From positions 1 through 64,000 of the forward strand of contig CAVZPD010000015.1 in the NCBI GenBank assembly GCA_963777045.1: a stretch of DNA of 64,000 nt, in the 5' to 3' direction. Positions 1 to 12,062 of this stretch are shown here, piece after piece. The notes beneath the pieces are model-generated. The model saw only the letters and a program-made list of their open reading frames with translations, searched no databases and was not told the origin of the DNA. This DNA comes from JAPSGM01 sp963777045 (GTDB taxonomy: Bacteria > Chloroflexota > Limnocylindria > QHBO01). Made by a program: the position numbers and the translations under genes. The first letter of the stretch is position 1. Each line of letters opens with the position of its first letter.

Positions 1-118
1 CGATGCGGAGGCAGGACCAGAGGTGGTGCCGGCGCGGCGTCGAGGAGGCTGGCGCGGGTGAGGAGCTCGAGCAGGCGGCCAGAGCCGCGACGAGGACCGC
101 GGCGGAGAGGCCGGGCAT
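1..118 (-). CDS. lipoprotein N-terminus (partial, runs off left edge)
   Basis: On the minus strand an ATG at 118 opens a frame that stays open to the window edge (about 39 codons). The first 16 residues form a short hydrophobic signal ending in LAAC, a lipobox, followed by a Ser/Pro/Ala-rich linker as in lipoproteins tethered to the outer face of the membrane. A GGTGG stretch lies just upstream. Nothing of the mature domain is visible, so its function is unknown. The gene is divergent from glgE. The call rests only on the signal sequence and lack of stops, and a chance open frame in GC-rich DNA is possible. Confidence 0.45.
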   Translation of the reverse strand, partial: MPGLSAAVLVAALAACSSSSPAPASSTPRRHHLWSCLRI

Positions 119-236
119 CCACCGCGGCCAGGCAGGGCGCGTGGGCCGAGGACCTGCAGGCGTCATCGCGGTCCAGCGTAGAGAAATCGGCGCTCGACCG
201 CTGGCGGCCCGGCGATCGGTTCATCGCCAAATCGGG

Positions 237-246
237 TAGGGTGAGG
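237..246 (+). promoter_or_regulatory. putative -10 (TAGGGT) and SD of glgE
   Basis: TAGGGT at 237-242 resembles a -10 box, and GAGG at 243-246 lies 8 bases before the ATG at 255. The same TAGGGT hexamer precedes genes at 20174, 23860 and 25813. No convincing -35 is visible. Confidence 0.3.
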
Positions 247-254
247 TCAGACCA

Positions 255-2376
255 ATGACGACGACGCGATCGAGGGCCACACGGCCGGCCGCCGACGAGC
301 GCGCTCCGCGAACCTCCCCGCAACACGCCGGGGGCAGGCCGGAGCCGGCCGCGGGTGAGCCGGGGAGCCGTCGGACGATCATCGTCGAGCGACTCTGGCC
401 CGCCCTCGACGGAGGCCGCTATCCCGGTGAAGCGGGTCGTCGGCGACCGCCTGCTGGTCACGGCCGATATCCTCGCCGACGGCCACGATCTGCTCGACGC
501 GGCACTGCTCCTCAGAGTCGAGGGCGAGGACCGCTGGCAGGAATCACCCATGCGCCAGATCGAGACCGATCGCTGGTCGGGTTCCATCGTCCTGGAGCGC
601 AACGCGCGCCACCGCTACGCGGTGGAAGCCTGGCGCGACCGGTTCGGCTCGCTGCACCACGCGCTGGCGACGAAGGTCGAGGCGAGCGCGCCCTATGCCA
701 CCGAGATCGCCGAGGCGTTGATCCTCCTCGCCGAGGCGGCCACCCGTGCCGGAGCGGCGAAGGGCCGCGCCGCCGGCAGGGATGCGCGCACCCTCGCGGA
801 CGCCGTGGCCGCCGTGCGGCGGGCGCGCAGCGATGCCACCCGGGCCGCGGTGGTCCTTCGCGACGAGGTGCTGGAGGCCGCGCGGCGCCACCCGGACCGA
901 TCGTGGGCGACGCGCTCGACCGAGCTCCCCCTCATGGTCGACCGGGAGCTCGCGCGGACGGGCGCCTGGTACGAGCTCTTCCCGCGCTCGCAGTCGCGCG
1001 ATCCAGGCAAGGCAACGGCAACCACCCTGGAGGAGGCGGCCTGGCGGCTGCCGGAGATCGCCAAGCTCGGCTTCGACGTCGTCTACCTGCCGCCGGTCAG
1101 CCCCATCGGCCGGACCAACCGCAAGGGAAAGAACAACTCGCTCGATGCCGGCCCTCGTGATGTTGGCAGCCCCTACGCCATCGGCTCCGCCGACGGCGGA
1201 CACGACGCCGTCGCACGTGAGCTGGGCGGGCTGGAGGCCTTCACGCGCTTCCGCGAGGCGGTCGAGCGGCACGGCATGGAGCTGGCGCTCGACATCGCGA
1301 TCCAGGCCTCGCCCGACCATCCCTGGGTGGAGGCACACCCCGAGTGGTTCCGGCACGCGCCGGACGGGACGATCAAGTTCGCCGAGAACCCGCCGAAGAA
1401 GTACCAGGACATCTACCCCGTCGAGTTCTCCAACGACGATCCCGATGCCCGGGCGGCCCTCTGGCAGGCGTGGCGCGACATCTTCCTGACCTGGGTCGAG
1501 CGCGGGGTGAAAGCCTTCCGGGTGGACAATCCCCACACCAAGCCGATTCCGTTCTGGGAGTGGCTGATCGGCGAAATCCAGCGCGAGCATCCGGAGGTGA
1601 TCTTCCTGTCGGAGGCGTTCACCCGCCCGAAATTGATGCAGCAGCTGGGAAAGATCGGCTTCAGCCAGAGCTACACCTACTTCACCTGGCGGGAGACGCG
1701 CGACGAGCTGCGCCAGTACCTGACCGAGCTGACCCAGTCCGAGATGCGCGAATACTTCCGCGGCAACCTGTTCACGAACACCCCCGACATCAACCCGCGC
1801 CATACCGATCTCGGCCGCCCCGCCTTCGTCATCCGCACCGTCCTGGCGGCAACGCTCTCCTCCAGCTACGGGATCTACTCCGGCTGGGAGCTGTGCGAGC
1901 GCGCTCGGCTCGGCGACCGGGAGGAGTACCTGGACAGCGAGAAGTACGAGATCCGCGCCCGTGACTGGGACGCGCCGGGCAACATCAAGGATCTCATCGC
2001 CGCGCTCAACCGAATCCGGCGAGAGCGGCCGGCGATGCAGCTCTACGACAACCTGCGTTTCGAGGCGGTGACCGGCAGCCGGACCCTCTTCTACCGCAAG
2101 GCGCTGGCCCTCGGCGAGCCGGACCCGCTCAGCGGCTACCCGTACAGCTGGCGGGATCCCGTCTACGTGGCGGTGAACTGCGACCCTGCCAGCGCAGAGC
2201 GGGCGCTCCTCCACCCGGACCTGCCGGCGGTGGGGATCGCCTGGGACGAGCCGTACGAGATGGTCGATCTCATGAGTGGCGCCGTTCGACGCGAGCGGGG
2301 CGCTGACCTGATGGTCGACCTCGACCCGTCCGGCATCGGCTTCTCCATCTTCACGATTCGCTCGACCGCCGGATGA
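255..2376 (+). CDS. glgE: GlgE, alpha-1,4-glucan:maltose-1-phosphate maltosyltransferase (frameshifted)
   Basis: GlgE is a GH13 enzyme that adds maltosyl units from maltose-1-phosphate to the non-reducing ends of alpha-1,4-glucan. The reconstructed protein is about 706 residues, the usual family length. The N-terminal domain begins with a WPALDGGRYP segment, followed in another frame by VKRVVGD and the beta-sandwich, then the catalytic barrel. The nucleophile Asp is in FRVDNPHTK (about residue 423) and the acid/base Glu in LSEAFTRP (about 452). An extra C in the CCC at 423-425 moves the reading frame by +1. The ATG at 255 has GAGG 8 bases upstream and supplies the family N-terminus, whereas the GTG at 355 lies in a frame that would lose it. 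treS, mak and other glucan genes follow. The function is secure. The frameshift may be a sequencing error. Confidence 0.9.
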
Positions 2377-2426
2377 GCGACCATGCGCTGCGGGGGCCGG
2401 AGCTCCCGAGGCTGGCCCTCGCCCGC

Positions 2427-2432
2427 TACTCT
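2427..2432 (+). promoter_or_regulatory. putative -10 (TACTCT) close to treS start
   Basis: A TAnnnT hexamer ends 8 bases before the treS ATG, and no Shine-Dalgarno sequence fits between them. This is the spacing expected for a leaderless transcript. No clear -35 is visible. Confidence 0.3.
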
Positions 2433-2440
2433 GGTGGGCG

Positions 2441-4192
2441 ATGACGCAGTCGACGACGCGCGGGACCGGCGACGCCCGGACCCGGGCCGCCGCCGCGGCC
2501 ACGCCCGAGGCATCCCCCAGCACCGTGGTCAAGCCGCGCACCCTGGACGACGATCCGCTCTGGTACAAGGACGCGATCATCTACCAGCTGCACGTCAAGG
2601 CCTTCGCCGACTCGTCCGGTGACGGGATCGGCGACTTCGCGGGCCTGAGCCGTCGCCTGGACTACATCGCCAGCCTGGGTGTCACCGCCATCTGGCTCCT
2701 TCCCTTCTACCCGTCGCCGCTCCGCGACGACGGCTACGACATCGCCGACTACACCAACATCCACCCCGACTACGGGACGCGCCGCGACTTCCGTACCTTC
2801 GTACGCGAGGCGCACAAGCGGGGGCTGCGCGTCATCACCGAGCTGGTCGTCAACCACACCAGCGACCAGCACCCATGGTTCACCGAGTCGCGGAGCTCGC
2901 CCGACAACGCCAAGCGTGACTGGTACGTCTGGTCGCAGGACGATCACCGGTACGCGGATGCGCGGATCATCTTCACCGACACCGAGACGTCGAACTGGGC
3001 CTGGGATCAGGCGTCGCAGGAGTACTACTGGCACCGGTTCTTCAGCCACCAGCCGGACCTCAACTTCGACAATCCGCAGGTGACGAAGGCCGTGGTGCGG
3101 GTCATGCGCTTCTGGCTCGACATGGGCGTGGATGGGCTGCGCCTGGACGCGGTCCCCTACCTGGTCGAGCGCGAGGGGACCAGCTGCGAGAACCTCCCCG
3201 AGACGCACGCGGTCCTCAAGGGCCTGCGCGCCGCCATGGATCGACGCCACCACGGACGCATGCTGCTTGCGGAGGCGAACCAGTGGCCGCCGGACGTGCG
3301 ACCCTACTTCGGTGATGGCGACGAGTGCCAGATGGCGTTTCACTTCCCGCTCATGCCGCGCATCTGGATCAGCCTGCGCAAGGAGGACCGGACGCCGATC
3401 GTCGACATCATGGAGCGCACGCCCGCGATCCCCGATGACTGCCAGTGGGCGCTCTTCCTCCGGAACCACGACGAGCTGACGCTGGAGATGGTCACCGACG
3501 AGGAGCGCGATTACATGTGGTCGGAGTACGCCTCCGACCGTCGTGCGCGCATCAACCTGGGCATCCGGCGCCGCCTCGCTCCGCTGGTCGACAACAGCCG
3601 CCGCCGCATCGAGCTGCTCAACACCCTGCTGCTCTCCATGCCGGGCACCCCGGTCGTCTACTACGGCGACGAGATCGGGATGGGTGACAACGTCTACCTG
3701 GGCGATCGCAACGGCGTGCGCACACCCATGCAGTGGACCGGCGACCGCAACGCGGGATTCTCGACCGGCGACGCCGCCGCCCTCTACTCCCCGGTGATCG
3801 TCGACCCCGTCTACGGCTACCAGGCGGTCAACGTGGAGGCGCAGGAGCGGATCCCCGGCTCGCTGCTGCACTGGATGCGGCGCATCATCCGCGTCCGCCG
3901 CGAGTACCCGGTCTTCGGTCGCGGCTCGCTCGAGTTCCTGCATCCCGACAACCGGCACGTGCTCGCCTACCTGCGCGAGCACGAGGGCGTGACCGTCCTC
4001 TGCGTGGTGAACCTGTCGCGCTTCGCGCAGTACGTGGAGCTCGACCTGTCGCGCTTCGAGGGCCGCATGCCGGTCGAGATGGTGGGCCGGGTCCGCTTCC
4101 CGCACATCGGCGAGCTGCCGTACCTGCTCACCTTCGGGCCGCACGCCTGGTACTGGTTCGAGCTGACCGACGGGACCGATGGAGAGGGCTGA
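2441..4192 (+). CDS. treS: TreS, trehalose synthase / maltose glucosylmutase
   Basis: TreS is a GH13 enzyme interconverting trehalose and maltose by intramolecular transglucosylation. The 583-residue protein starts with a low-complexity tail of about 30 residues, followed by WYKDAIIYQLHVKAF, the canonical TreS opening. The catalytic triad is visible: nucleophile Asp in RLDAVPYL (about residue 236), Glu in LAEANQW (about 278) and Asp in RNHDELTLEM (about 344). No maltokinase domain is fused to it; that activity is encoded by the next gene, whose ATG lies inside the treS 3' end (14-base overlap), implying translational coupling. In the GlgE pathway TreS supplies maltose from trehalose. The frame is intact and recognition is strong. 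Confidence 0.93.
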   Translation: MTQSTTRGTGDARTRAAAAATPEASPSTVVKPRTLDDDPLWYKDAIIYQLHVKAFADSSGDGIGDFAGLSRRLDYIASLGVTAIWLLPFYPSPLRDDGYDIADYTNIHPDYGTRRDFRTFVREAHKRGLRVITELVVNHTSDQHPWFTESRSSPDNAKRDWYVWSQDDHRYADARIIFTDTETSNWAWDQASQEYYWHRFFSHQPDLNFDNPQVTKAVVRVMRFWLDMGVDGLRLDAVPYLVEREGTSCENLPETHAVLKGLRAAMDRRHHGRMLLAEANQWPPDVRPYFGDGDECQMAFHFPLMPRIWISLRKEDRTPIVDIMERTPAIPDDCQWALFLRNHDELTLEMVTDEERDYMWSEYASDRRARINLGIRRRLAPLVDNSRRRIELLNTLLLSMPGTPVVYYGDEIGMGDNVYLGDRNGVRTPMQWTGDRNAGFSTGDAAALYSPVIVDPVYGYQAVNVEAQERIPGSLLHWMRRIIRVRREYPVFGRGSLEFLHPDNRHVLAYLREHEGVTVLCVVNLSRFAQYVELDLSRFEGRMPVEMVGRVRFPHIGELPYLLTFGPHAWYWFELTDGTDGEG

Positions 4193-5513
4193 TCCCGCGA
4201 TCGCGGCCAGCGCGTCCAGCTTCGGGGCCGAGTGGCTCGCCCAGCGCCGATGGTTTCGCAGCAAGTCGCGCCGCCTGGCCACGGTCACGCTCGAGGATGC
4301 CGCCAAGCTGGATCGCCATCCGGTCTGGCTGCTGGTGCTGCGGGCGGAGCACCTCGACGGCGGGGTCGACCGCTACCTGGTGCCGGCGGTGGCCGACCCG
4401 GACGGGACGCTGCGCGAGCCGAACGACGGTGACGGCGCCTGGCGCGCGCTGCTCGCCGCCCATGCATCGGAGGGCGAGATCCGGGGCGGCGCCTGCCGCT
4501 TCACCGTTCATGCCAGCCACGTGCTGGGCGAGCTGCTGCCGGGCGGCCCGATCGAGGCGGCCGGCCTCGACGAGCGGCGCCTCAAGGTGGAGCAATCCAA
4601 CACCTCGATCCGCCTCGGCGAGCGGCTGATCCTGAAGATCTACCGGCACCTCGAGCCCGGTGCGAACCCGGAGGTGGAGGTGAGCGCCTTCCTGACCGAG
4701 GTCGGGTTCTCGTACGCACCCGCCCTGGCCGCCTGGCTCACCTACGAACCCGACGGGTCGGAGCCGGCGACGGCGGCCATGGTGCAGGAGCTGATCTCGT
4801 CGCGCGGCGACGGCTGGCAGTGGCTGCTCAACCGCCTCGCGGACCCGCCCCAGGGTCCCCGCGAAGCGCTCGCCGCGGCGGCGGTCATCGGCGGGATCAC
4901 CGCCGAGATGCATGCCGCACTGGCGTCGCGTCCCGAGCTGCCTGACTTTCCCGTCACGACGGCCGACGAAGCGCAGCGACACGCCTGGCACGAGGGCGCC
5001 GAGCGCCAGCTCGATGGCGCGCTGGCCGCCGTCTCCGGGGATGGAGCGAACGCGGCTGGAGGCGGTGGCGGGGCGAATCCGCGGCCGTTTCGCGGCAATC
5101 GAAGGCTCCGACGACCCGGTCATGAGCCGCATCCACGGCGACTACCACCTCGGCCAGCTGCTGCGCACGGAGGCGAGCTTCATGGTGATCGACTTCGAGG
5201 GTGAGCCGGCGCGACCGCTCGAGGAGCGGCGGCTGCCCACCTCCCCGCTGCGCGACGTGGCGGGGATGCTCCGCTCCTTCGACTACGCGGCCAGGACCGC
5301 GGAGCGCGACGCGAACGGCGCGTTTGGGCCGGAGGGCTGGCTGGCGGATGCTCGCTCCGCGTTCCTCTCGGCCTACGGGGCCGTCGCCACCGAGCAGATG
5401 GATCTGCTGGCGGCATTCGAGGCGGAGAAGGCCTGCTACGAGGTCCGCTACGAGGCGAACAACCGCCCGGACTGGACCTGGCTGCCGATCAGCGCGCTGG
5501 AGCGCATCGCCGC

Positions 5514-5517
<4 letters not shown>
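4179..5517 (+). CDS. mak: maltokinase (Mak/Pep2), frameshifted
   Basis: Mak phosphorylates maltose with ATP to maltose-1-phosphate, the GlgE donor. The reconstructed length is about 445 residues, as in mycobacterial Mak. Kinase-like features are present: a VEQSNTSIRLGERLILKIYR segment for nucleotide binding, and the catalytic RIHGDYHLGQLL with metal-binding VIDFEGEP. The frame changes by +1 in the GGGG run at 5037-5040: upstream the reading is from 4179, and downstream it continues in the frame that ends at 5517. Both halves are needed, because the catalytic loop lies after the shift. It overlaps treS by 14 bases and glgX by 4. The shift is either a homopolymer error or a recent mutation. Confidence 0.87.
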
Positions 5518-7634
<2,117 letters not shown>

Positions 7635-7675
7635 CGCGCGCCGCTGGTATGCCTCATGCGCTGCCACGCACAGTC

Positions 7676-10334
7676 ATGACCGCTCCGCGCGCAACCTACC
7701 GCCTGCAGCTGCACCCGGGCTTCGGGTTTGCGGCCGCGGCTGCGGTGGTGCCCTACCTGGCGAGGCTCGGTGTCAGCCACGTCTACACGTCGCCCATCCT
7801 CGAAGCGGAGCCGGGCAGCTCCCACGGTTACGACGTCGTGAACCACTCCCGCCTCAACCCGGAGCTGGGCGGCGAGGCGGGATTCGAGCGCCTGCTCGAT
7901 GCGATCCACGAGGCCGGCATGGGGCTCGTGGTCGACGTGGTGCCGAACCACATGGCGATCAGCCGCGCCAACGCCTGGTGGTGGGACGTGCTGCGGCATG
8001 GCCGTGCCTCGCGCTACGCCGGCTACTTCGACGTGGACTGGGATCCGCCGGAGAGCCGGCTGCGCGACGTTATCCTCCTCCCGGTGCTCGGCGACCACTA
8101 CGGTCGCGTGCTGGAGGCGGGCGGCATCCGCCTCGAACGGGACGGCGCGGAGCTGGAGGTGGTCGCCGCGGACCAGAGATTCCCGCTGGACCCCGCTAGC
8201 CTCGAGCCGATGCTCGCCGCGTGCCGCCGCCGCGGCAGGTTCGGACGAGCTGGCCTTCATCGCCAGGTCGCTCGGCGAGCTGCCTCGCTCGACGAGCGCC
8301 GACCCCGGGGACCTGAAGCGCCGCCGGCATGACGCAGCCGTCCTGGCGGAGCGGCTGGTGGAGCTCGTCGCAACGCCGGAGGTGGCGCGCCGCCTGGATG
8401 CCGCGGTAGCCGGCGTGAACGGGAACGCGGACCGCCTGGACAGCCTGCTCGAAGCGCAGAACTACCGCCTCGCCTTCTGGCGCGCCTCCAGCCGCGATCT
8501 GGGCTACCGGCGATTCTTCGACATCGACAGCCTGGTGGGCCTGCGAATCGAGGATCCGGAGGTCTTCGAGGCGACGCACCGCGTGATCCTCGATCGCGTC
8601 GCCGCCGGGCAGATCCAGGGCCTGCGCGTGGATCACCCCGACGGCCTTCGTGACCCGCTCGGCTACTTCGAGCGCCTCCGTGCGGCTGCGCCCGGGGCAT
8701 GGATCGTGGCCGAGAAGATCCTGGAGCGAGACGAGCAGCTGCCCGACTGGCCCATCGACGGGACGACTGGCTACCGCTTCGCCAACCTGGCCACGGGCCT
8801 CCAGGTCGATCGTTCGGCGGAGCCGATCCTGACCGATGCTTACGCCCGCCTGGCCGACGCCGATCCCTCCTGGGAATCGGTGGCTGCCGAATCGCGCCAC
8901 GTCGCCCTGCGCGAGCAGCTGGGCAGCGACCTGAATCGGCTCACCGATCTGTTCGTGAGCGTCTGCGAGGCGAACCGCCGCTACCGTGACTTCACCCGTC
9001 ACGAGCTGCACGAGGCGCTGCGCGAGCTGGCCGCCGCCTTCGGGGTCTACCGCACCTACGTCCGGGCCGCGCAGGATCAGGTCGCCGAACGCGACCGGCT
9101 GGTCGTCGAGCAGGCGATGGCCATAGCCACCGCGCGTCGCCCGGACCTCGATCCGGAGCTGTTCGTTTTCCTCGGTTCGATCCTGCAGCTGCAGGTGCCC
9201 GGCCGTCTCGCCGCGGAGCTCGCCATGCGCTTCCAGCAGCTGACTCCAGCGGCGATGGCCAAGGGCATCGAGGACACGGCCTTCTACCGCTACCTGCGCC
9301 TCGTCGCGCTGAACGAGGTCGGCGGCGATCCGGGGCGCTTCGGCGTGCCCCCCGACGGTTTCCACGCCGCGATGCAGGACGAGCTGCGGCGGTGGCCGCG
9401 CGCCATGCTGTCGACATCGACGCACGACACGAAGCGTTCCGACGACGTTCGCGCGCGGCTGGCACTGCTCTCCGAGGTGCCGGAGCGCTGGGCCCGCGGC
9501 GTGGAGCGGCTGGGACGCGCGATCGCGCCGCACCGGGACGGCGACGGGCTGCCCGGGCCGAAGGCCGAGTACCTCTTCTTCCAGGTGCTGGTCGGTGCCT
9601 GGCCGATCGGTGCGGAGCGGGCGCTCGCCTACATGGAGAAGGCGACGCGCGAGGCGAAGGAGCGGACCAGCTGGACCAGTCCGGACCGGGCGTTCGACGC
9701 GGCGCTGGCGCGGCTGGTCGCGGGGTCGCTCGCCGACCACGAATTCGTGGCGGAGGTCGAGGCGCTGGCGCAGCCACTCGTGGCACCCGGCCGCGTCAAC
9801 TCGCTGGCGCAGACGCTCTGGAAGCTGACCGCACCGGGCGTGCCCGACATCTACCAGGGGAGCGAGACCTGGGACCTGTCACTCGTCGATCCCGACAATC
9901 GGCGGCCCGTTGACTTCGAACGACGCCGAGAGCTGCTCGACGCTGCGAGCAGCCGCGGGGTGCCAGCGGTGGACGGCGATGGCATCTCGAAGGTATGGCT
10001 CGTCCAGCGTGCCCTCGCGCTGCGTGCCGCGCGACCGCGGGACCTCGGTCCGGAGGGCGCGTACGCGCCGATTGCGGCCGATGGTCCCGCCGCAGCCCAC
10101 GTCGTCGCCTATCGGCGCGGGGAGGGCGTGGTCGTCGTGACGCCTCGGCTGCCGCTGCGCCTCGCCGAATCGGGAGGGTGGGGCGAGACGGTGCTCCGGC
10201 TGCCCGACGGTGCCTGGCGCAACGCGCTCGCGTCCGACGAAGGACCCTCTGCCGGCGAGCGCCATTCGGGCCGCGTCGGCATGGGGGCGATGCTCGACAA
10301 CTTCCCGGTGGCGCTGATGGAGCGGGTGGCATGA
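7676..10334 (+). CDS. treY: TreY, maltooligosyl trehalose synthase (frameshifted)
   Basis: TreY converts the reducing end of maltodextrin into a terminal trehalosyl unit. The N-terminus reads TAPRATYRLQLHPGFGF and the barrel includes VVDVVPNHMAI. After a +1 change of frame within the GCC-repeat tract at 8223-8234 the protein continues with RVDHPDGLRDP (nucleophile region), IVAEKILERDE and STSTHDTKRSDDVRARL, all typical of TreY. The reconstructed protein is about 885 residues, somewhat long for the family. The ATG at 7676 gives the family-like N-terminus; an in-frame ATG at 7649 is an alternative. The stop overlaps the treZ start (ATGA). Function is clear, and the break may be a sequencing indel. 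Confidence 0.9.
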
Positions 10335-12062
10335 CCGCCGCTCGGCTCGCCGTCTGGGCCCCGTTCGCGGAGCGCGTCGATGCCGTGCTGGGCGACGCCC
10401 GTGAGCCGATGCGCGACGGCGACAGATGGCTGGTGGTCGCTCGACCGCGACCTCGAGCCGGGCACTGACTACGCGTTCAGCCTCGATGGCGGCGAGCCGC
10501 TGCCCGACCCCCGCTCGCCGTGGCAGCCGCGCGGGATCGCGGGGCCATCACGGACCGTGGATCACGGCGCGTTCGCATGGACCGATGCGAGCTGGCGCGC
10601 GCCGCCACTCGGGTCCGGGTTCATCTACGAGCTGCACGTCGGCACCTTTACCCCCGCCGGGACATTCGACGCGATCATCGACCGGCTGCCGGAGCTGGCC
10701 AGCCTGGGGGTGACCTACGTGGAGCTGATGCCGGTGGTCGAGTTCGGCGGCGACCACGGCTGGGGCTACGACGGCGTCGACCTGTACGCGCCGCATCACG
10801 CCTACGGCGGCCCGGAGGGCCTGAAACGGCTGGTGGACGCCGCCCACGGGCTGGGTCTGGCCGTCCTCATCGACGTGGTCTACAACCACCTGGGCCCGAT
10901 CGGCAACAATCTCCAGCGATTCGGGCCGTACTTCACGGAGCGCTACGTGACGCCATGGGGGCTTGCCGTCAACTTCGACGACCGCGGTGCCGAGGATGTC
11001 CGTCGCTTCGTCGTCGACAACGCCCTCATGTGGCTCCGCGACTACCACGCCGATGGCCTGCGCCTGGACGCCGTCCACGCCATCTTCGACTCCTCGGCGC
11101 TGCACGTCCTGGAGCAGCTGGCGCGCGAGGTGAACCGGCTGGAGCTGCAGCTCGGGCGGCCGCTGATCGTCACCGCGGAGAGCGATCGCAACGATCCGCG
11201 CCTGGTGCTCTCCACCGACGCCGGCGGCTTCGGGCTCGATGCGGCCTGGAACGACGACTTCCACCATGCCCTCCACGCCGTGTTGACCGGCGAGCGGACC
11301 GGCTACTACGGCGACTTCGGGGAGATGCAGCAGCTGGCCGAGACGCTGGAGCACGCATGGGTCTACCGCGGCGACTTCAGTCGAGAGCGGGAGCGGCGGC
11401 ATGGGCGGGAGCCGATCGGGCTGCCGGGAGACCGCTTCATCGGCTTCATCCAGAACCACGACCAGGTCGGCAACCGCGCCCACGGCGAGCGGCTCGTGCA
11501 CCTCGTGGGTTCCGGGCGCGCGAAGATCGGCGCCGCGCTCGTCTTCGCGGCTCCGTTCGTGCCGCTGGTCTTCCAGGGCGAGGAGTGGGCCGCCTCCACA
11601 CCGTTCCGCTACTTCACCGACCACCGTGATCCCAACCTTGCCGACGCCGTGCGCGACGGCCGGCGAGTGGAGTTCGCCAACTTCGGCTGGGAGCCCGGCG
11701 CCATCCCCGACCCGCAGGATCCGGCGACCTTCGAGACCTCGAACCTGAACTGGGACGAGCGCGGCGAGGGTCCGCACGCCGACATGCTCGAGTGGTACCG
11801 GGCGCTCGTCGCGCTGCGCCAGGCAACGCCGCAGCTGCTCGATCCGCGCCTCTCGCGGGTCGCCTGCCGGTACGACGCGGGGGCCGGCTGGTTCGTGATG
11901 GAGCGTGGGGCCATCGGGCTCGCCTTCAACCTGTCATCCGAGTCGCGCATCGTGGACCTGCCCGGCGTCCTGCTGCTGGCTTCGGCCAGCGGCGTGCGGT
12001 GCGACTCCGAAACGCTGGAGCTGCCCCCCGACAGCGTGGCCATCCTGGAGCTGCCCGCGTGA
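10331..12062 (+). CDS. treZ: TreZ, maltooligosyl trehalose trehalohydrolase (frameshifted)
   Basis: TreZ releases trehalose from maltooligosyl-trehalose made by TreY. The short N-terminal domain starts MTAARLAVWAPFAERVD. A +1 frame change near 10418-10432 joins it to LDRDLEPGTDYAFSLDG and the barrel: FIYELHVGTFTPAGTF, Asp in RLDAVHAIFD (about residue 245), Glu in TAESDRND (about 283) and IQNHDQVGNRAHGER (about 376). The reconstructed length is about 576 residues, normal for TreZ. It overlaps treY by ATGA and malQ by GTGA. The exact inserted base cannot be chosen from sequence alone. Confidence 0.9.

Noticed and set aside
355..2376. glgE starting at GTG 355
   Set aside because: It would discard the conserved N-terminal segment encoded upstream in the other frame, and it lacks an SD; the start at 255 plus one indel fits the family better.
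544..2580. 678-codon minus-strand open frame opposite glgE
   Set aside because: No recognisable protein features; shadow of the third-position GC bias of glgE.
2426..4306. 626-codon minus-strand open frame opposite treS
   Set aside because: Antisense shadow without motifs, signal sequence or ribosome-binding site.
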